Positions 1 to 11,699 of a stretch of 64,000 nucleotides of DNA are shown piece after piece. The position numbers and the translations under genes are program-made. This DNA comes from Apiotrichum sp. Y4204. Its lineage: Eukaryota; Basidiomycota; Tremellomycetes; Trichosporonales; Trichosporonaceae. Within the stretch, counting starts at the first letter, position 1, and each line of letters opens with the position of its first letter. The notes beneath the pieces were generated by a model. That model saw nothing but the letters and a program-made list of their open reading frames with translations, did no database searches and was not told where the DNA came from. The stretch covers positions 1 through 64,000 of the forward strand of contig JAMYHL010000043.1 of assembly GCA_025531455.1 (NCBI GenBank), written 5' to 3'.

Positions 1-1929
1 ATCGTGATGGTCTGGATCTCCTCCTCGCTGTCGTCATCCTCGCGGTACGACGGCTGCTCCTTGGGCTTGCGGGCCTTTTTAGCGACACTGCCGTTGCCGT
101 TTGCTGCGGGAGAAGCTTTGGAAGTAGAGTATTTGCGAGGTGCCTTGGTCTGCTTCGGCGTCTTAGGCTTGCGCTTAGCGGGCTTGCGTGCGATCTTTGC
201 CTCGAGATCGGCGATCTCGCGGTCCAGAGCTGCACGCTCGGCTTTGGCCTCCTTGAGGCGGACAACTAATTGTCAGTACCATCCTGGAAATTTTCACATT
301 TCGAGTTACTCACCATCCTTGTCCTCGTCGTCCGAATCGTCCATGTCCTCACCAACGGCATCCTCACTCGGAGCGCGAGCTTCAGGCTGAGGCTTGGGAG
401 GCATGGTGCGCGACTTCTCTTGCCAGAGCTGAAGAAGGGCGTTGGCAGAGTTGTAGACAGCATCACCAGGGGGGTTGAAAGTGGTGGCGTTGCTGACCAG
501 AAGACGAATGTCGCGGTCGACCTGGGCGACGTCCTCGTAGGTGCCCTCCTCAAGTTTGTTCTTGATGATCAACAAGTCAATGGGCTCCTTGATGATCGTC
601 TTGTACTCGGGTATGGCGGCAATAACGTCGGTGATGGGGTACAGGAAGGCCGAGACAATGTCAAAGTACTTCTGCGTATTCTCAAACGCCTTGATCGTAC
701 GTGCCGCCCACTGCAACTGCGGGTCGTTGCGACGCTTAGGCTTGCGAGCGCCTCCAGGCTCGTAGCCGAGGTCCTTCGAGGGGGGCGGGTGAATCTCGCG
801 CTTGGGGCGCACTGAATCATCTGTGCGGCGGATGACGGGCGGTTGAGATATGGATGCACGACGGTTGGGGGGTGCAGGCATGCCAGGCGTGGACGGTGAC
901 GAAGCGGGTTGCTATCGGTCAGTATGTGCGTGTTTTCGAGCAAGGCAACCCAGACCGCGGATTCGGACTCACGTCAGCGGGCAGTGTGCGGAGTGAGCGT
1001 TCCCACTGTTCCTCCAACTTGGACGCGGCCTGGGAGACGACGTGGTCAAGACCGTTGAACTTGCGCGTGTTCTCCCAGATCTGGCGAATGTCGTTTGTGA
1101 CGCCGGCGACGTTGGAGTAAGTTCCCTTGGAGGTGTCCCAGTTGGAAAGCTTGCTCTTGTCCTTTGGCGGTCCGCGGGGATCTGATGCGTGGAGTTTGGT
1201 GATGACCGTTCCCAAATCCATAGGACGAGGGATGATCTGGTGGTAGTGGGGAATGTTGAACTTAACAGTGTCGACTGGTTCGCGGAAGTTGAAAGAGTTG
1301 TGAGACTTGACGAGGTTACCCACCGCCTTGACGAGGTACTTATGCTGCGCCAAGGTAAGCGGAGTGGTGGGGCCAGCGGGGCGAGGCGCTGGCTCGACAT
1401 AGTTTGTCCAGGGATAGACAATGTCCGCAGCATTCGGATCGGCCGCTGCGGCATCGACAGGGGCAGAACCGCCAGACGAGTTGGGCGCAGGAGCAGCGGG
1501 AGCGGCAGCGCCTGCAGGAGATTCTTCCTTGACACGCTTTGCGTCCGCAGACGCCAAGTCGTCGCCGTGACGCTTCAGTCCGCTCTGCCCATCCGGCCCC
1601 ACAGAGTTCGGACGGGATCCAGAACGTGCGACGGCGTCGAAGCTAGTGTTGGCTGGAGTGGGGTACGCGTCGCGGATGGGAGAGGGCCCCTTACTCGACG
1701 GCTTGGGGGGGAAAAAGGACATGGTGCCGTTCATGTTGGGGGACGAAGTGGGAGACGGCGGCACGCCGGTGGGGGCAGCCGCAGCAGGGTTGAGGGGATT
1801 GGGGGAACGAGGAGCCTCGACAATGGTTGACGAGGGAGGTGTGGGGTTCTTGGGCCCGGTGGAAGCGTCTCCAGCCGTGTTCTCGATGGAGATGGCGGGG
1901 GGTGGTGCCTGTATGGGTTCAACTGACAT
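1..1929 (-). CDS. BDF1: BET-family double bromodomain protein (Bdf1/Brd4-like), 3' end off the window
   Basis: Chromatin reader that binds acetylated histone tails and supports transcription. Exons on the minus strand are 973-1929, 314-911 and 265 to beyond base 1, with introns of 61 and 48 nt. The N-terminal ~190 residues are Pro/Ser/Ala-rich. Bromodomain 1 lies at about residues 190-315 (IIPRPMDLGT; acetyl-lysine Asn in NTRKFNG). Bromodomain 2 is in exon 2 (YKTIIKEPIDLLIIKNKLEE; Asn in NATTFN). An acidic DDSDDEDKDGE stretch, a Lys/Arg-rich coiled segment and the start of the ET-domain region follow. Two bromodomains in tandem followed by this order are diagnostic of BET proteins. Bromodomain 1 carries an insertion of about 20 residues (PRGPPKDKSKLSNWDTSKG) before the helix that supplies the binding Asn. 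The ATG at 1929 opens the first long frame; the ET domain is cut off by the window edge. Confidence 0.92.
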
Positions 1930-2583
1930 GACGCTAACGACGATGAAGAAACAATGTCAATGTTGTTGTGAGACGTTGATACACGAGAGCAGCGACGGGG
2001 CAGCGGGGCAGACGGGCAACGAGACACAAGAACAGGCAGACGCGGAGGGCAGACGCGGAGGAATGGCGAGAGACGATATGGCCAAAAGGGAGAGTAAGAT
2101 ATGAGCTCGTGTCAGCATACCAGGTAATATAACATTGCATGTTGGGAATGATGATGATGATGAGAGAGGCGAGGCGAGTCGTGGTGCTCATGCATCGAAA
2201 GGTGTTGTGGCATGGTCACCCACCTTTTGTGTAATATAAATGTGTGTTGTCTGTGTTGTGCGCGAAAGCGGCAGTGACGACCTGATGCGCTCGGGTGGCA
2301 ACTTCCGTTCGCTCTGGTCGGCCTGGCCTAGGCTCGTAGTCGCGTGAGGTGGAGAGAAGGTGGGAAGGGAGGGGAGGCTGATCAACACAAGTCAATACAG
2401 GGGCAGCACGGCAAGGGTCTGTCTGTCTGTATGTTTGTTGTTGTTGTTTCTGTCGCGAAGCGCTGTTAAGCGTGATGGCGAGAATGAATGGTGGGGAGAG
2501 TGGTGGGAAGATTGATGCACAAAGTGAGGATTGGTATATATACTATGCAGGTGAATGCTTGTTGGCGGTGGTGGTGAATGGTG

Positions 2584-2606
2584 ATGTTGTTGTTGTTGTT
2601 GTTGTT
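2584..2606. repeat. GTT trinucleotide microsatellite
   Basis: About seven uninterrupted GTT units lie in the BDF1-SEC6 spacer. A shorter GTT run sits about 140 bp upstream near 2440. No coding meaning. Confidence 0.9.
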
Positions 2607-3762
2607 ACTGTGCAATGGATGTATGCTGGCGGATGTAGTGAATGGGGATGAGTGATATCAATTGAGTGGTTGGTTGCACTACGGATTGAACACTAAAATC
2701 ACGATGAATGGAAAACGAGAAAATGAAAACAAGTGGTACACTAATGATTGAAAAGTGGAGGTTTGAGGCGGGGATGGATGATAGAATGATGGCGAGCACG
2801 AGATGCGAGGTGGTGACGACGGGGGTTGGCCTGGCTGACACGACGGTGGAGGCTGGGCCTGGGAGGAAGCAGATGCGCTTTTGTGGCGGGGGAACTGGGG
2901 AAAAAGGGCAGAGAGTGGAGGTCCTTTTCAAGTTATACCCACGAAAAACAAACTGCTCAACCACCCAGACTTTTGCAGAATACGCGTACGGGCAGAGAAG
3001 AGGATATGCCGATACGAAGGCACGAGAGCAGAGGGAGGGGAGGGAGCTGAACGAAAATACCGGAAAAGAAAAAAATATGAGGGGGGAGGTGAAAAAAAAA
3101 AAAGCGACAGCTGCGACTCGTCTTGTTTTTAAAGTGCGCGTGTGGTGACGAGTGTGGGGTGAGGGGAGGAGAGGAGAGGGGGGAGGGGAAATCAGTTTTG
3201 ACGGAACGGGGGGGGAAAGGAATCGGCCTCGATCGGATGAGACGGCCGTTGGACTACTTATACTTGTGCTGCGTCTGACAATGGGCCCCTCTGGGTTGCC
3301 GCGGTGTTTGCGCCTGCATCCGGCGAGAGATTACATAGAGTGGGCGGGCGGCCAGGCACCGAGAATGACACGCACATCATATGAGGCGGGGGGGGGAGGC
3401 ACCCATAAACACAAAGCACAACACACACGCGTCAAATGCACCCGCCTGAGCCGCCCACGCCCCGCGCCCGCATGCCCCCTCAGGGACGCGACATTAGCAG
3501 AAAGGAAGGGGACGATTTCCGCTGGGTTAGACCATCGCGATCCGCAAGGTGAGGTACTAGGCAGTATAGGCAGGCCGGGGTTCTGATCGTTCTGATTGGA
3601 GCGAGTGTTTGGCCATTTGCCACCAAACCCGAGTGCAGATAAACTGAAATTCAGGGATGCACAAGGCGCCTGGGTTCTGTTGTTCTGTTGTTCTGATGCG
3701 CAAATGCGCTGATTGCTGCGTGCTTGCCCAAACCCTGCCTGGCGCAAAAAGGGAAAGGCGCA

Positions 3763-3793
3763 TCCTGAGGCCTGAGGGAGGCCTGAGGGAGGC
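3763..3793. repeat. short tandem repeat, unit CCTGAGGGAG-like
   Basis: Three imperfect head-to-tail copies of a roughly 10-11-bp unit lie in the GC-rich part of the BDF1-SEC6 spacer. Confidence 0.7.
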
Positions 3794-5277
3794 TCCCTTT
3801 TGGCCTTTTGCCGTCCATCAGATCGCCCCTTGGCCAAACAGAGCTGGGAGAAGGGGCGGATGGATGTAAATGACGTGGACGGGCGGCACCGGGCGGCCAC
3901 ACCCCGCATAAAGTGCTGCCGCCTGAGGACTGAGGTGCTGAGGGTTCAGGGGCACACGCACGCACGCCATCTCTCTCGGCGTTATCTCTGGCTACCGTGT
4001 GGCAGCGGAGTCACAATGCCGGCATGTTTGCCACCCACCACTCTTGACGTCCCGGCCCGCGCACGCGGGCAGGCACACAACCCTCAGGTGTGCCGATCAT
4101 AAATCGAGTCGGAACATCTCGGACGATGGGCTTCCTGTCCAGGGGCGAGCTCTGTCGGGACGAAGATTGCCCGCATGGCTGCGGACATCGTGATCACTCA
4201 CGATCACTCGTACAGCATGTGGACAGTCTTGGGTGTTGCACGCCGACGTTGCTGGACTGTCCAACGAGCCACGCGCTCGGCGCGTGTAGGCGCCTTCCCT
4301 GGGCGCACTGCTTGCAGTTGCTTGAGGGAATTTGCAAGGCTTTGCATGCATGGACCACCGAGCTGCCCACCAGGCTCCTGCAAGTGTTGTGAAGGGGCGT
4401 CTCCATCACAACACAGTTCCGGGCGCGGACGCGATGGTACCCAAGGTGCTTACAGGCGTGTGTGCTCGTTGAGGGGTTGGTTGCGTTGAGTGGAGGGTGG
4501 CAAGAGATCGTCTGGCGGCGTCTGAACAGCTCTGCCAGTTAAGCACCCCGGCCGATGCCATCGATGTCGGGCAGCCCCAGCTTACCACTGCACAGCGGTA
4601 TAGCGACCAATGGACATGGACGACCGACTGGCAAGGCGATACAGGTGGCGAGCTGACAATCTGACGAGGATAGTGAAGTAACAAGACGAATTACCGTGCC
4701 CAAGTGCAGAGGAGAGGAGAGAACAAAGGAGAGGAGGGGAGGGGGGTGAGAGCGTGTGAGGGCGAGGTAGTGGTTGCAGGCAATGCAGATGGTACAAAAT
4801 GTTTGATGAAGGTAATGATGAGTGAAGTCCAGTCGACACTACACTGATGGTGTCTTTGTCTTCTCGTCTTCCTTCAAGCGCCCCCCCCAAGCCCCTCCTT
4901 GATCCTCGACCAGCGATATAACGCAATATGATGTACTGGTAAGGGCCAGAAGGCCCGGACAAGATGCAGGCTGGGCCAGAACCACAAAAGTGGTGGACGA
5001 CTGGTTCGTAAATGATTCATCATTTCAAGTGGGATTCAGATATCCTAAAGCCTGCAAGCCTGGGCAGATCAAGGAGCATGCGTATCACGCGACGTCACCA
5101 TGCCGTGTCCACACATGTCCACATCGATCGAGATGTCGAGATGGCGAGACCACACATCAAGACAGGTTCGAGGTCACCTCGCTCGCCGTGTCTTTTCCTC
5201 TGTGCGACTGACAACAACCATCATCACACGTCCACACCTTCTAAACTGCCCTCGCCGTCTCTTCAAAACGACACGCG

Positions 5278-7611
5278 ATGGCGACCTTCTCCGCCTCGGC
5301 GGCCGTGAGCGAGGTGCTGCGGCAACCGGACGATCTCGTCAAACTTGCCGCGTATCGTAACAAACTGCTCAAGGAGAAGGCAACACTCGATGCCAAGCTG
5401 CAAGAGGGCGTACGGCAGCAGCTTGACGCGACACGTGCGGCGCTGGTGCAGCTACAGGAGTCGCGCGCGGCGGCTGCCATTATTCGCGAGGAAATGATCG
5501 AGGTGGAGAAGCTCAAGCGGGACAAGGACGAGGGCGAGGCGTTTGACAAGATCACACGCGTGAGCACGGTGCACCGCAACTTTGCGCAGACGGCCAAGAT
5601 GGTCACCCAGCTGCAGAGCATGGCGGACAAGGTGGAGAATCTAGCGGCCATGTTGCAGGACGACCAGCACGGTGGCGTGATAGGACCGAGTCCCAACCTC
5701 CTCCCGATCCACTTTCAGCTTCAGCAGCTCGAGAGCTTCCGCGACGAGACGATGCACCAGGCGCAACGGGGGAACAATGAAAGTCGTCTCACCCTTCTTA
5801 AATGGTTTGAACCACTTGACGCGCTTGGGAGGGAGTTTGAGTCGTGGCTCTGGGACATTGCAGGCAATGTCGTCGAGCTCGCGCGCCAGGGCTACGGCGG
5901 GACCGTCGTCCGCCTCGTCAAGATCATACAGTTTGAGCAGCTGGAGGACGAGAAGGCGGTTGCGTTGCGCCTCGTACGAAAGGTCGCAACACCGGATACG
6001 GCATCTAAATTCCGCTCAAATCAGTCGGCGTCGCGCGTAATAAAGAACTACCGACACAAGATGTTCGACGCGATGGAGGCATCCACAAGAGGGAAGTTCG
6101 ACTACTATCTCCACAAGTCTGGCGGCGACACAATGGAGTTTATAGAGTCGCTTCAGTTCATATACAAGGACATTATTCGCATCAAGGACGACGTCGAGCC
6201 GCTCTTCCCGCCCGATATGGAGATTGGCAAGTGGTTGATCAAGAAGTACCACACGGTGCTCAACCAGGTCCTCACCACAGTCGTCGAGGGGGCTCCTGAG
6301 GCAGCTGCCCTTCTTCACATCCACGCATGGACGAAGGAATACCGCCAGAGCATGAAGGAGCTCGAGGTGCCGAAAGAGTGGCTGCAGCCGCCACTGCTTG
6401 ATGGTCGCGCGCAGGATCTCATCGAAGACTATGTGCAACTTATCATCACGAAGCTCGTGGAGTGGACCAACAATCTCCAAGCGGAGGAGACGAACAAGTT
6501 CAGAAGCCGTCCTGAGGAGCCGAATTCGGGTCCCGACGGTCTTTTCGGCATGACCGGCGTGGTCGACCTCTTCCAGCTCATCAACCAGCAGGTCGATCTG
6601 GCGCTCGACTCGAATCAAGGAGCGGTCCTCGCACGCGTTGTCACCGAATCTTCGAACATTATGCGCACGCTACAGAGCGAGTGGATTAAGCTCATCGGCG
6701 AGGAGGCCCGTCTCCAGACCGAGAAGAAGCCCGAGGAGCTCGCCCCAGGTCTCACAGAGTACACTATGGCCCTTGCCAACGACCAGCTCCGCGCCGCAGA
6801 CTACACCGAGGCGCTGCAGGGCCGCCTCGAGCCGCTTGTCTCAGACAAGTACAAGGGCGTGATTGCCGACCGCCTCAACGAGGCTATTGACGGCTACCTC
6901 GATGTCGCTAAGCGGTGTACGTCCGCGCTCGTCGAATACGTGTTCAACGACATCCGCCCAGCCACGCGTGCGCTTTTCACGGCGCAGTGGTACACCGACG
7001 GCCTTGTCGCGCAGATTATTGCGACACTTCGCGACTACATGGGCGACTATTCTGCGCGCCTCAACCCTGTTATTTTCGATATCGTCGTGGAGGACATGCT
7101 CGACGCCTTCCTCATCACGTATCTGACAGCACTGCGGCGCGCTCCAGCCAAATCGCTCAAGATGCCCGGCGCAGTGCAGCAGCTGCGCAACGATATTTCG
7201 ATGGCGTTCGACTTTTTCGTGCAGTACAAGCCGGCCGAGGAGCTCGAGGAGTCGCTGGCAGTTATGGACCAGGTCGCCTCGCTTCTCTCCGCCTCGCCCC
7301 AGATGGTGTTTATGGACTACTGGAGCTTTGCAAAGGTGCATGGCCCGCAGCTCCCGTTCGTCGAATCGATTATGCGCGCGCGAGACGATCTCGACCGCTC
7401 CGCCCTCAGCGAGGTCATGGACACGCTCAAGCGCAAGGTCCGCGAGGAGGAGATTCAGGATCCTCCAGAGCCCACCATCATGGTAAGTAAAAGTAGAGCT
7501 ATCATTGTATACTTCCCGGCTCACACTCAGGTCAAAGTCGTTGGCAACACAGGCCTCATGGCCAATCTTTCAAGTCTTGCCGACCGCGTGGGTATCTCGG
7601 GGAGGATATAG
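5278..7611 (+). CDS. SEC6: exocyst complex subunit Sec6
   Basis: Subunit of the octameric exocyst, which tethers secretory vesicles to the plasma membrane at growth sites. Exons are 5278-7482 and 7531-7611, giving 761 residues, close to the roughly 750-800 typical of Sec6. The N-terminal ~110 residues form a coiled coil (repeated LQ/LKR heptads), followed by the helical Sec6 domain; segments such as GYGGTVVRLVKII and YVFNDIRPATRALFTAQW fit Sec6. The 48-nt intron at 7483-7530 (GTAAGT...CACTCAG) is in frame and free of stops, so unspliced RNA would encode 16 extra residues. The start is the first ATG of the frame after a C/A-rich leader. It converges with the poly(A)-polymerase gene, leaving 365 bp between stops. 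Confidence 0.87.
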   Translation: MATFSASAAVSEVLRQPDDLVKLAAYRNKLLKEKATLDAKLQEGVRQQLDATRAALVQLQESRAAAAIIREEMIEVEKLKRDKDEGEAFDKITRVSTVHRNFAQTAKMVTQLQSMADKVENLAAMLQDDQHGGVIGPSPNLLPIHFQLQQLESFRDETMHQAQRGNNESRLTLLKWFEPLDALGREFESWLWDIAGNVVELARQGYGGTVVRLVKIIQFEQLEDEKAVALRLVRKVATPDTASKFRSNQSASRVIKNYRHKMFDAMEASTRGKFDYYLHKSGGDTMEFIESLQFIYKDIIRIKDDVEPLFPPDMEIGKWLIKKYHTVLNQVLTTVVEGAPEAAALLHIHAWTKEYRQSMKELEVPKEWLQPPLLDGRAQDLIEDYVQLIITKLVEWTNNLQAEETNKFRSRPEEPNSGPDGLFGMTGVVDLFQLINQQVDLALDSNQGAVLARVVTESSNIMRTLQSEWIKLIGEEARLQTEKKPEELAPGLTEYTMALANDQLRAADYTEALQGRLEPLVSDKYKGVIADRLNEAIDGYLDVAKRCTSALVEYVFNDIRPATRALFTAQWYTDGLVAQIIATLRDYMGDYSARLNPVIFDIVVEDMLDAFLITYLTALRRAPAKSLKMPGAVQQLRNDISMAFDFFVQYKPAEELEESLAVMDQVASLLSASPQMVFMDYWSFAKVHGPQLPFVESIMRARDDLDRSALSEVMDTLKRKVREEEIQDPPEPTIMVSKSRAIIVYFPAHTQVKVVGNTGLMANLSSLADRVGISGRI

Positions 7612-7976
7612 GTGCCGAAGTAGATGCGCAATGCCTCGCCATCATCCTTTTACGCCTGATATGCCTGTACACGTTCACGCCACTACGCGTCGGTCGCTAT
7701 ACCCACGACACCCCATCACCCACCTACCCGGAGCAATCTTATATTCCTGCCATGTACCCCTTGTTTGTACAGTAGACTACATACTACGTGCTTTTAGAAC
7801 CATGCATGGTATCAGCCCTCGATATACTACGTTACAGCCGGGAGTTGTTGATGGGTGTCTCGTATTGTTACAATGGTGGTGAATCCCTGCGTGGGACGTG
7901 AGGAGTAGGGAAGAAAACGACACTTCCCAAACCCGTATCTACACATCTAAGCCGTCGATGCACTCGGAATCTCCAC
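7612..7976. other. convergent intergenic region between SEC6 and TRF4-like gene
   Basis: This holds the two 3' UTRs. It is relatively AT-rich and contains no supported gene or repeat. Confidence 0.7.
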
Positions 7977-10178
7977 TCAGTCCGCGAAGACTGGGTCCTC
8001 CTTGACGCCACCCTTGGCCGCCCAGAACGCCTTGCGATCCTGAGCCGTAAGTCCCGCTTTGCTGTCCTTGCCCGATGGCGACGGCGCTGCAGAAGAATTA
8101 GGCGCAGTCGAAGGCCCGTGACTCGGGGTCTTGTTCGCCTTGTTCTTCTTCTTCTTCTTGCTCTTCTTCGAGGGTTCCTTCTGCGAAACCTCCCTCCTCC
8201 CGGCCTCCTCGTCCTTCTTTGCGTTCTTCTCCCGCTTCTGCCTCTTCTCTTCAGCCAGCTCCTTCGTCCATTTCCGGCGCTGCCTCCTCTTATTTTTCTG
8301 GCCATTCTTGCCGTGGACATCGTACCGCGAGTCGCTGACCTCGCCCTCTTCCGCATCGTGCCGGATCTCGCCTTCCTCCACGCTGTCCTGCGACACCGAG
8401 GCAAAGCGCGACTGCGGCGCCGACGAGCCCGTATACCGTACGTCCGAGTCGCCCGAGTCCGAGTCCGACACCTCGTTCAGCATCTGCTGCACGATGCCCT
8501 CGTCATTCCCGTCCAGGATGATCGCGTTCACCGGGTCCGTACTCCGCACTGGTGGTGGCGGCGTGCGGCGCCCGTCCGTCCGCGACTCCGCACGTCCCTT
8601 GCCCTTGGAATCTGCTTCGGGGATCCTGTCCTTTCGCCCATCACAGTGCTTCTCGAATGCCCGCGGCACACGCACCGCGTTCTTGCCCATGGTCCGAATA
8701 AGCTCGTCGACCTTGCGCTGCAGCACACCCTCGGCATCCACGGCTTCCATGTTGTGGCGGAACTTGCGCGTCTCCTTCGTCACACCCATGATGCTTGCGA
8801 GCAGGGACATATTTTCGCTGCTTTCCGTCCGTCCGGGACCGTACTGCTCGTGCTCGTGCCGATCGATCACCTCCCAGCGCTGGAATAGTGCGGCGGTCAA
8901 CAAGTCGTACGCGCCGCTAAGCGTCAAACGGACCTGCCGAATACCGTGTGATCCCTTCGATATGTCGTTCTCCGGGTTCTGCGGGTCCTCGATGGACATC
9001 AGGAAACGTTGTGACTCGATGTTCCACCCTCGCCGAGCCTTCGAGAAATACGAGCCGCCACGCCTTATTGAGATGCCGACAGTGTCAAAGCTAAAGTTGC
9101 GGCCGTAGAGCTCAAAGAACTCAACGAGCAGCACCCCAAGGTTCTCGAGCGGGTCCATCTCGCTACGCCGCAGCTTGGGGTGCATCTGCATGAACGAGAT
9201 GACGAGGCAGATGACCGAGTACGATCCAATGCCGCCAGTGTACACCTCGTTCATTGATCGCTGGGCGAGGAACGCCTTCACGACAAGAATGAGCTCTCGC
9301 GCGCCGGGCAGTGAGTCGAGGTAGTGCCGGATGATGTGGCCAGACTGGACGCCATTTGCCATGTCCGTTGTGGCACACAGCGAAATGTCGACATTGATTT
9401 TACCTGTCTGTTTAGCATGTGTTTCACAAGAACGGACCCACCCTCAGTGGTCACAAACTTGATGATCGGCACTCTTGCCCTTGAGATGACAGCGACGTCG
9501 TTGGTGATGCCCTTTGAGCGGATGATGCTAGCCAGTTGGCGGAGCAGCCTAACCTTGTTGTTCGCGTTCAGTCCCGGGTTCGCGACGACCAGGTCTATGT
9601 CACCAGTCGGGAGGTAAAGCCCCGTCTGCCACGATCCAAAGGGCACAGTCTCTGCGCTCCGCCAGCTGTTCCGAATCGTATTGGTGATCAGATCGATAAT
9701 GTTTGAGCGCACGCGAATCTCTGCTGGCGTCGGCGCCATGTACTTATAAAACGCGTGAATCTCCTCAGACAGCCTGGAGTCAGCACTATTCAAGCCCATG
9801 GGCAAGGCAACTTTTAGGTGCTCACATCATACTCGGGTGGTCGAAGCGGTACCAATGCACGGAGTCCGCCCAGGGCGCTGCGCGCTCCGCGGCCCTCTTC
9901 TCCTCCTTGAGGTTCCGCGGGCCGGTATACGGCTCGCCATAGTTTGGGCGCTTGGCAAGCGGCACTCCGCCGTCGCTCTTGCGCTTCTTCCCCTTTGGCT
10001 CAGTGTCGCTCCCGCGCCCCGCAGCCGGCCCCGGCGAGTCGCGGAAATCCGTGTCGTACGGGGTCGTCTGCGCGTCGCTGGGATTAAAGTCGCTCAGGCT
10101 CCGGCTCGGACTGCCTGGACTCGGCGCGTCGAAGCCGATAAAGTCGTCGCCTGTGATGAAGCCCGACGTGTCGGCCAT
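7977..10178 (-). CDS. TRF4: non-canonical poly(A) polymerase, Trf4/Trf5 (PAPD5/7) type
   Basis: Nucleotidyltransferase of the TRAMP complex, which adds short oligo(A) tails to aberrant nuclear RNAs and hands them to the exosome. Exons are 9827-10178 (boundary within a base or so), 9442-9785 and 7977-9403; introns are about 40 and 38 nt; the product is about 707 residues. The catalytic core shows the FGSWQTGLYLPTGDIDLVV signature with its first two aspartates. The third aspartate comes in KINVDISL, created by the second splice junction. The PAP-associated domain follows (GSYSVICLVISFMQMHP; ENLGVLLVEFFELYG). The N-terminal ~110 residues are low-complexity. The C-terminal ~150 residues are charged, ending in Lys-rich KKSKKKKKNKANK, probably for RNA contact or nuclear targeting. 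TRF4 and TRF5 cannot be told apart from sequence alone. Confidence 0.93.
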
Positions 10179-10785
10179 TGTGGTGATGGGAGAAAGTGAG
10201 AAACGGGCACACTCCAGATCACGAGATGCGACGATCTGATGAGACTTTGGGACCTTGGTCTCCTGTCAACAACCAAAAATCTTGGGCGGCGAAAAACAGC
10301 AAAAATCAGTCCTCATGGGTTTCTTATCAGCTCCACCCTCATATTGCAGACTGCAGTGTGGCAACTGATGATGATGTCATGAAACCGTGCAGTTACAGTA
10401 TCGTGGCAGGTGGCTTCGAGGCATCGAGCATCAATTGCATCGAGCCTGCGGCTCAGCAGTGCAGCTCTCCAAAGTAACTGTTGCCCCTTGTCGACATGAT
10501 CAGTTGAGGTGGGCACATTGCAAAGTGTAAGGGCGCTCTTGCAGTATCCCAATCCGCAGGCCCAAGACGAATTCGCCTTTCTCATCCACTCATTCTCCCG
10601 TCGTCAACGCGTTTTCCATATTCGCGTTGTCCAGAACGCCGCGTCTCTGCTGGATTGTAGAGTGTCCGTTACCTTACCCCATTGTAGTACTTAATTTCAT
10701 CTGCCTAAGCCGCGAAGCGGTCTGACTGGGCTACTTAATTACATTACCCCTGTTGAACGTTTCCCATCCTCGCTCTGAGCGGATA

Positions 10786-11043
10786 CTTCATCTTCATGAA
10801 GACAAATTGTCGAGATTGGACAATTTTGGGCATTGCAATAGGTATACAAGATGATGAAGTCTGGACCACAGGGTATCCCACATGATATCGCACAGCTCGA
10901 TTACGCGATTCCTTGAAATGCAAGTAAACTCTCGGGAAATGACCCGTCGTGCCATTGTCGGGCCGAAGGTTCAATTCTTCCTCTCATCTTCATGGAAAAA
11001 CTTATCGAGGTTGAACAATCTTGGGCATCGCGATAGGTATATG
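10786..11043. repeat. diverged direct repeat, two ~60-bp copies about 197 bp apart
   Basis: Copies at 10786-10848 and 10983-11043 share the order TCATCTTCATG, a TCGAG-TTG-ACAAT core, TTGGGCAT and GATAGGTATA with scattered substitutions, roughly three quarters identical by eye. Neither copy is inside a recognisable gene. This is probably an old segmental duplication or remnant of a mobile element. Confidence 0.65.
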
Positions 11044-11699
11044 AGACCATGGATGTGAGCCGTTTCAAAGCACCCACCAAGCCCCTCTTTCTCCCCAACC
11101 TGCTCGAGGACTGAGCCCAAACTCCAACTTCCATAAGTGAGTTTGTGAACACATCGTCAATGCTAATCCTACAGCTGTTGATTCCCCGTCTGTGTCGACC
11201 ATCAAATAGTGGGTTGCATCCCTCAGACATTAAAATAGGGTTTCACCTGAGCTCTGACGGGGGTTTGTGGTCTCTTTTAAAGCCCCACATGCAAGTTCAA
11301 GTGTTGGTCACATCATTTCCGGCCAATATTCGCAACTTGCGTGATCGAAGGTCTCCTGGCTTTTTTTGAAGGGTGGACCTCTTGTACTGTACGTGTTCCA
11401 GCAACTAGCGACATGCACGTTCCAGGGCGCGTCGTGGAGAGACAGTGCAACCTGGCCCTGGCTGTAGTGAGTCTGCTCAATAAGAATCGGGGTACGGGTT
11501 ATGATGTAGAATCGTTCTGTTTCATTGAGGACGTGTTGAAGGACTGCAGGTGCCACAGTTGACACGAGTCTGTCATCCGCTGCGCACGCCAAAGTTTGCT
11601 TCTCTTCACCAACGCTGCGGTTCGGGTACGATGTGTCCCGTTGTGGAGAGTCGGCCGCGACTCGGGGGCCTATGCTTTTATTTATTTCATCTATTTTTA

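Larger units (their letters stand above)
1930..5277. other. 3.3-kb divergent intergenic region between BDF1 and SEC6
   Basis: No coding gene can be supported here. The BDF1-proximal 1.2 kb holds GTT/TTG microsatellites (about 2435-2455 and 2584-2606). From about 3140 to 4600 it is GC-rich with purine tracts and a short tandem of a CCTGAGGGAG-like unit (3763-3793). The last 60 bases before SEC6 are C/A-rich, as expected of a 5' leader. Open frames in this stretch are short, overlap on both strands and resemble no family. It should contain both promoters and could host a non-coding transcript. Confidence 0.6.

Noticed and set aside
8131..9108. 325-codon plus-strand frame opposite the TRF4-like gene
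   Set aside because: Shadow frame; low-complexity Phe/Ser text mirrors the Lys/Glu-rich tail on the minus strand.
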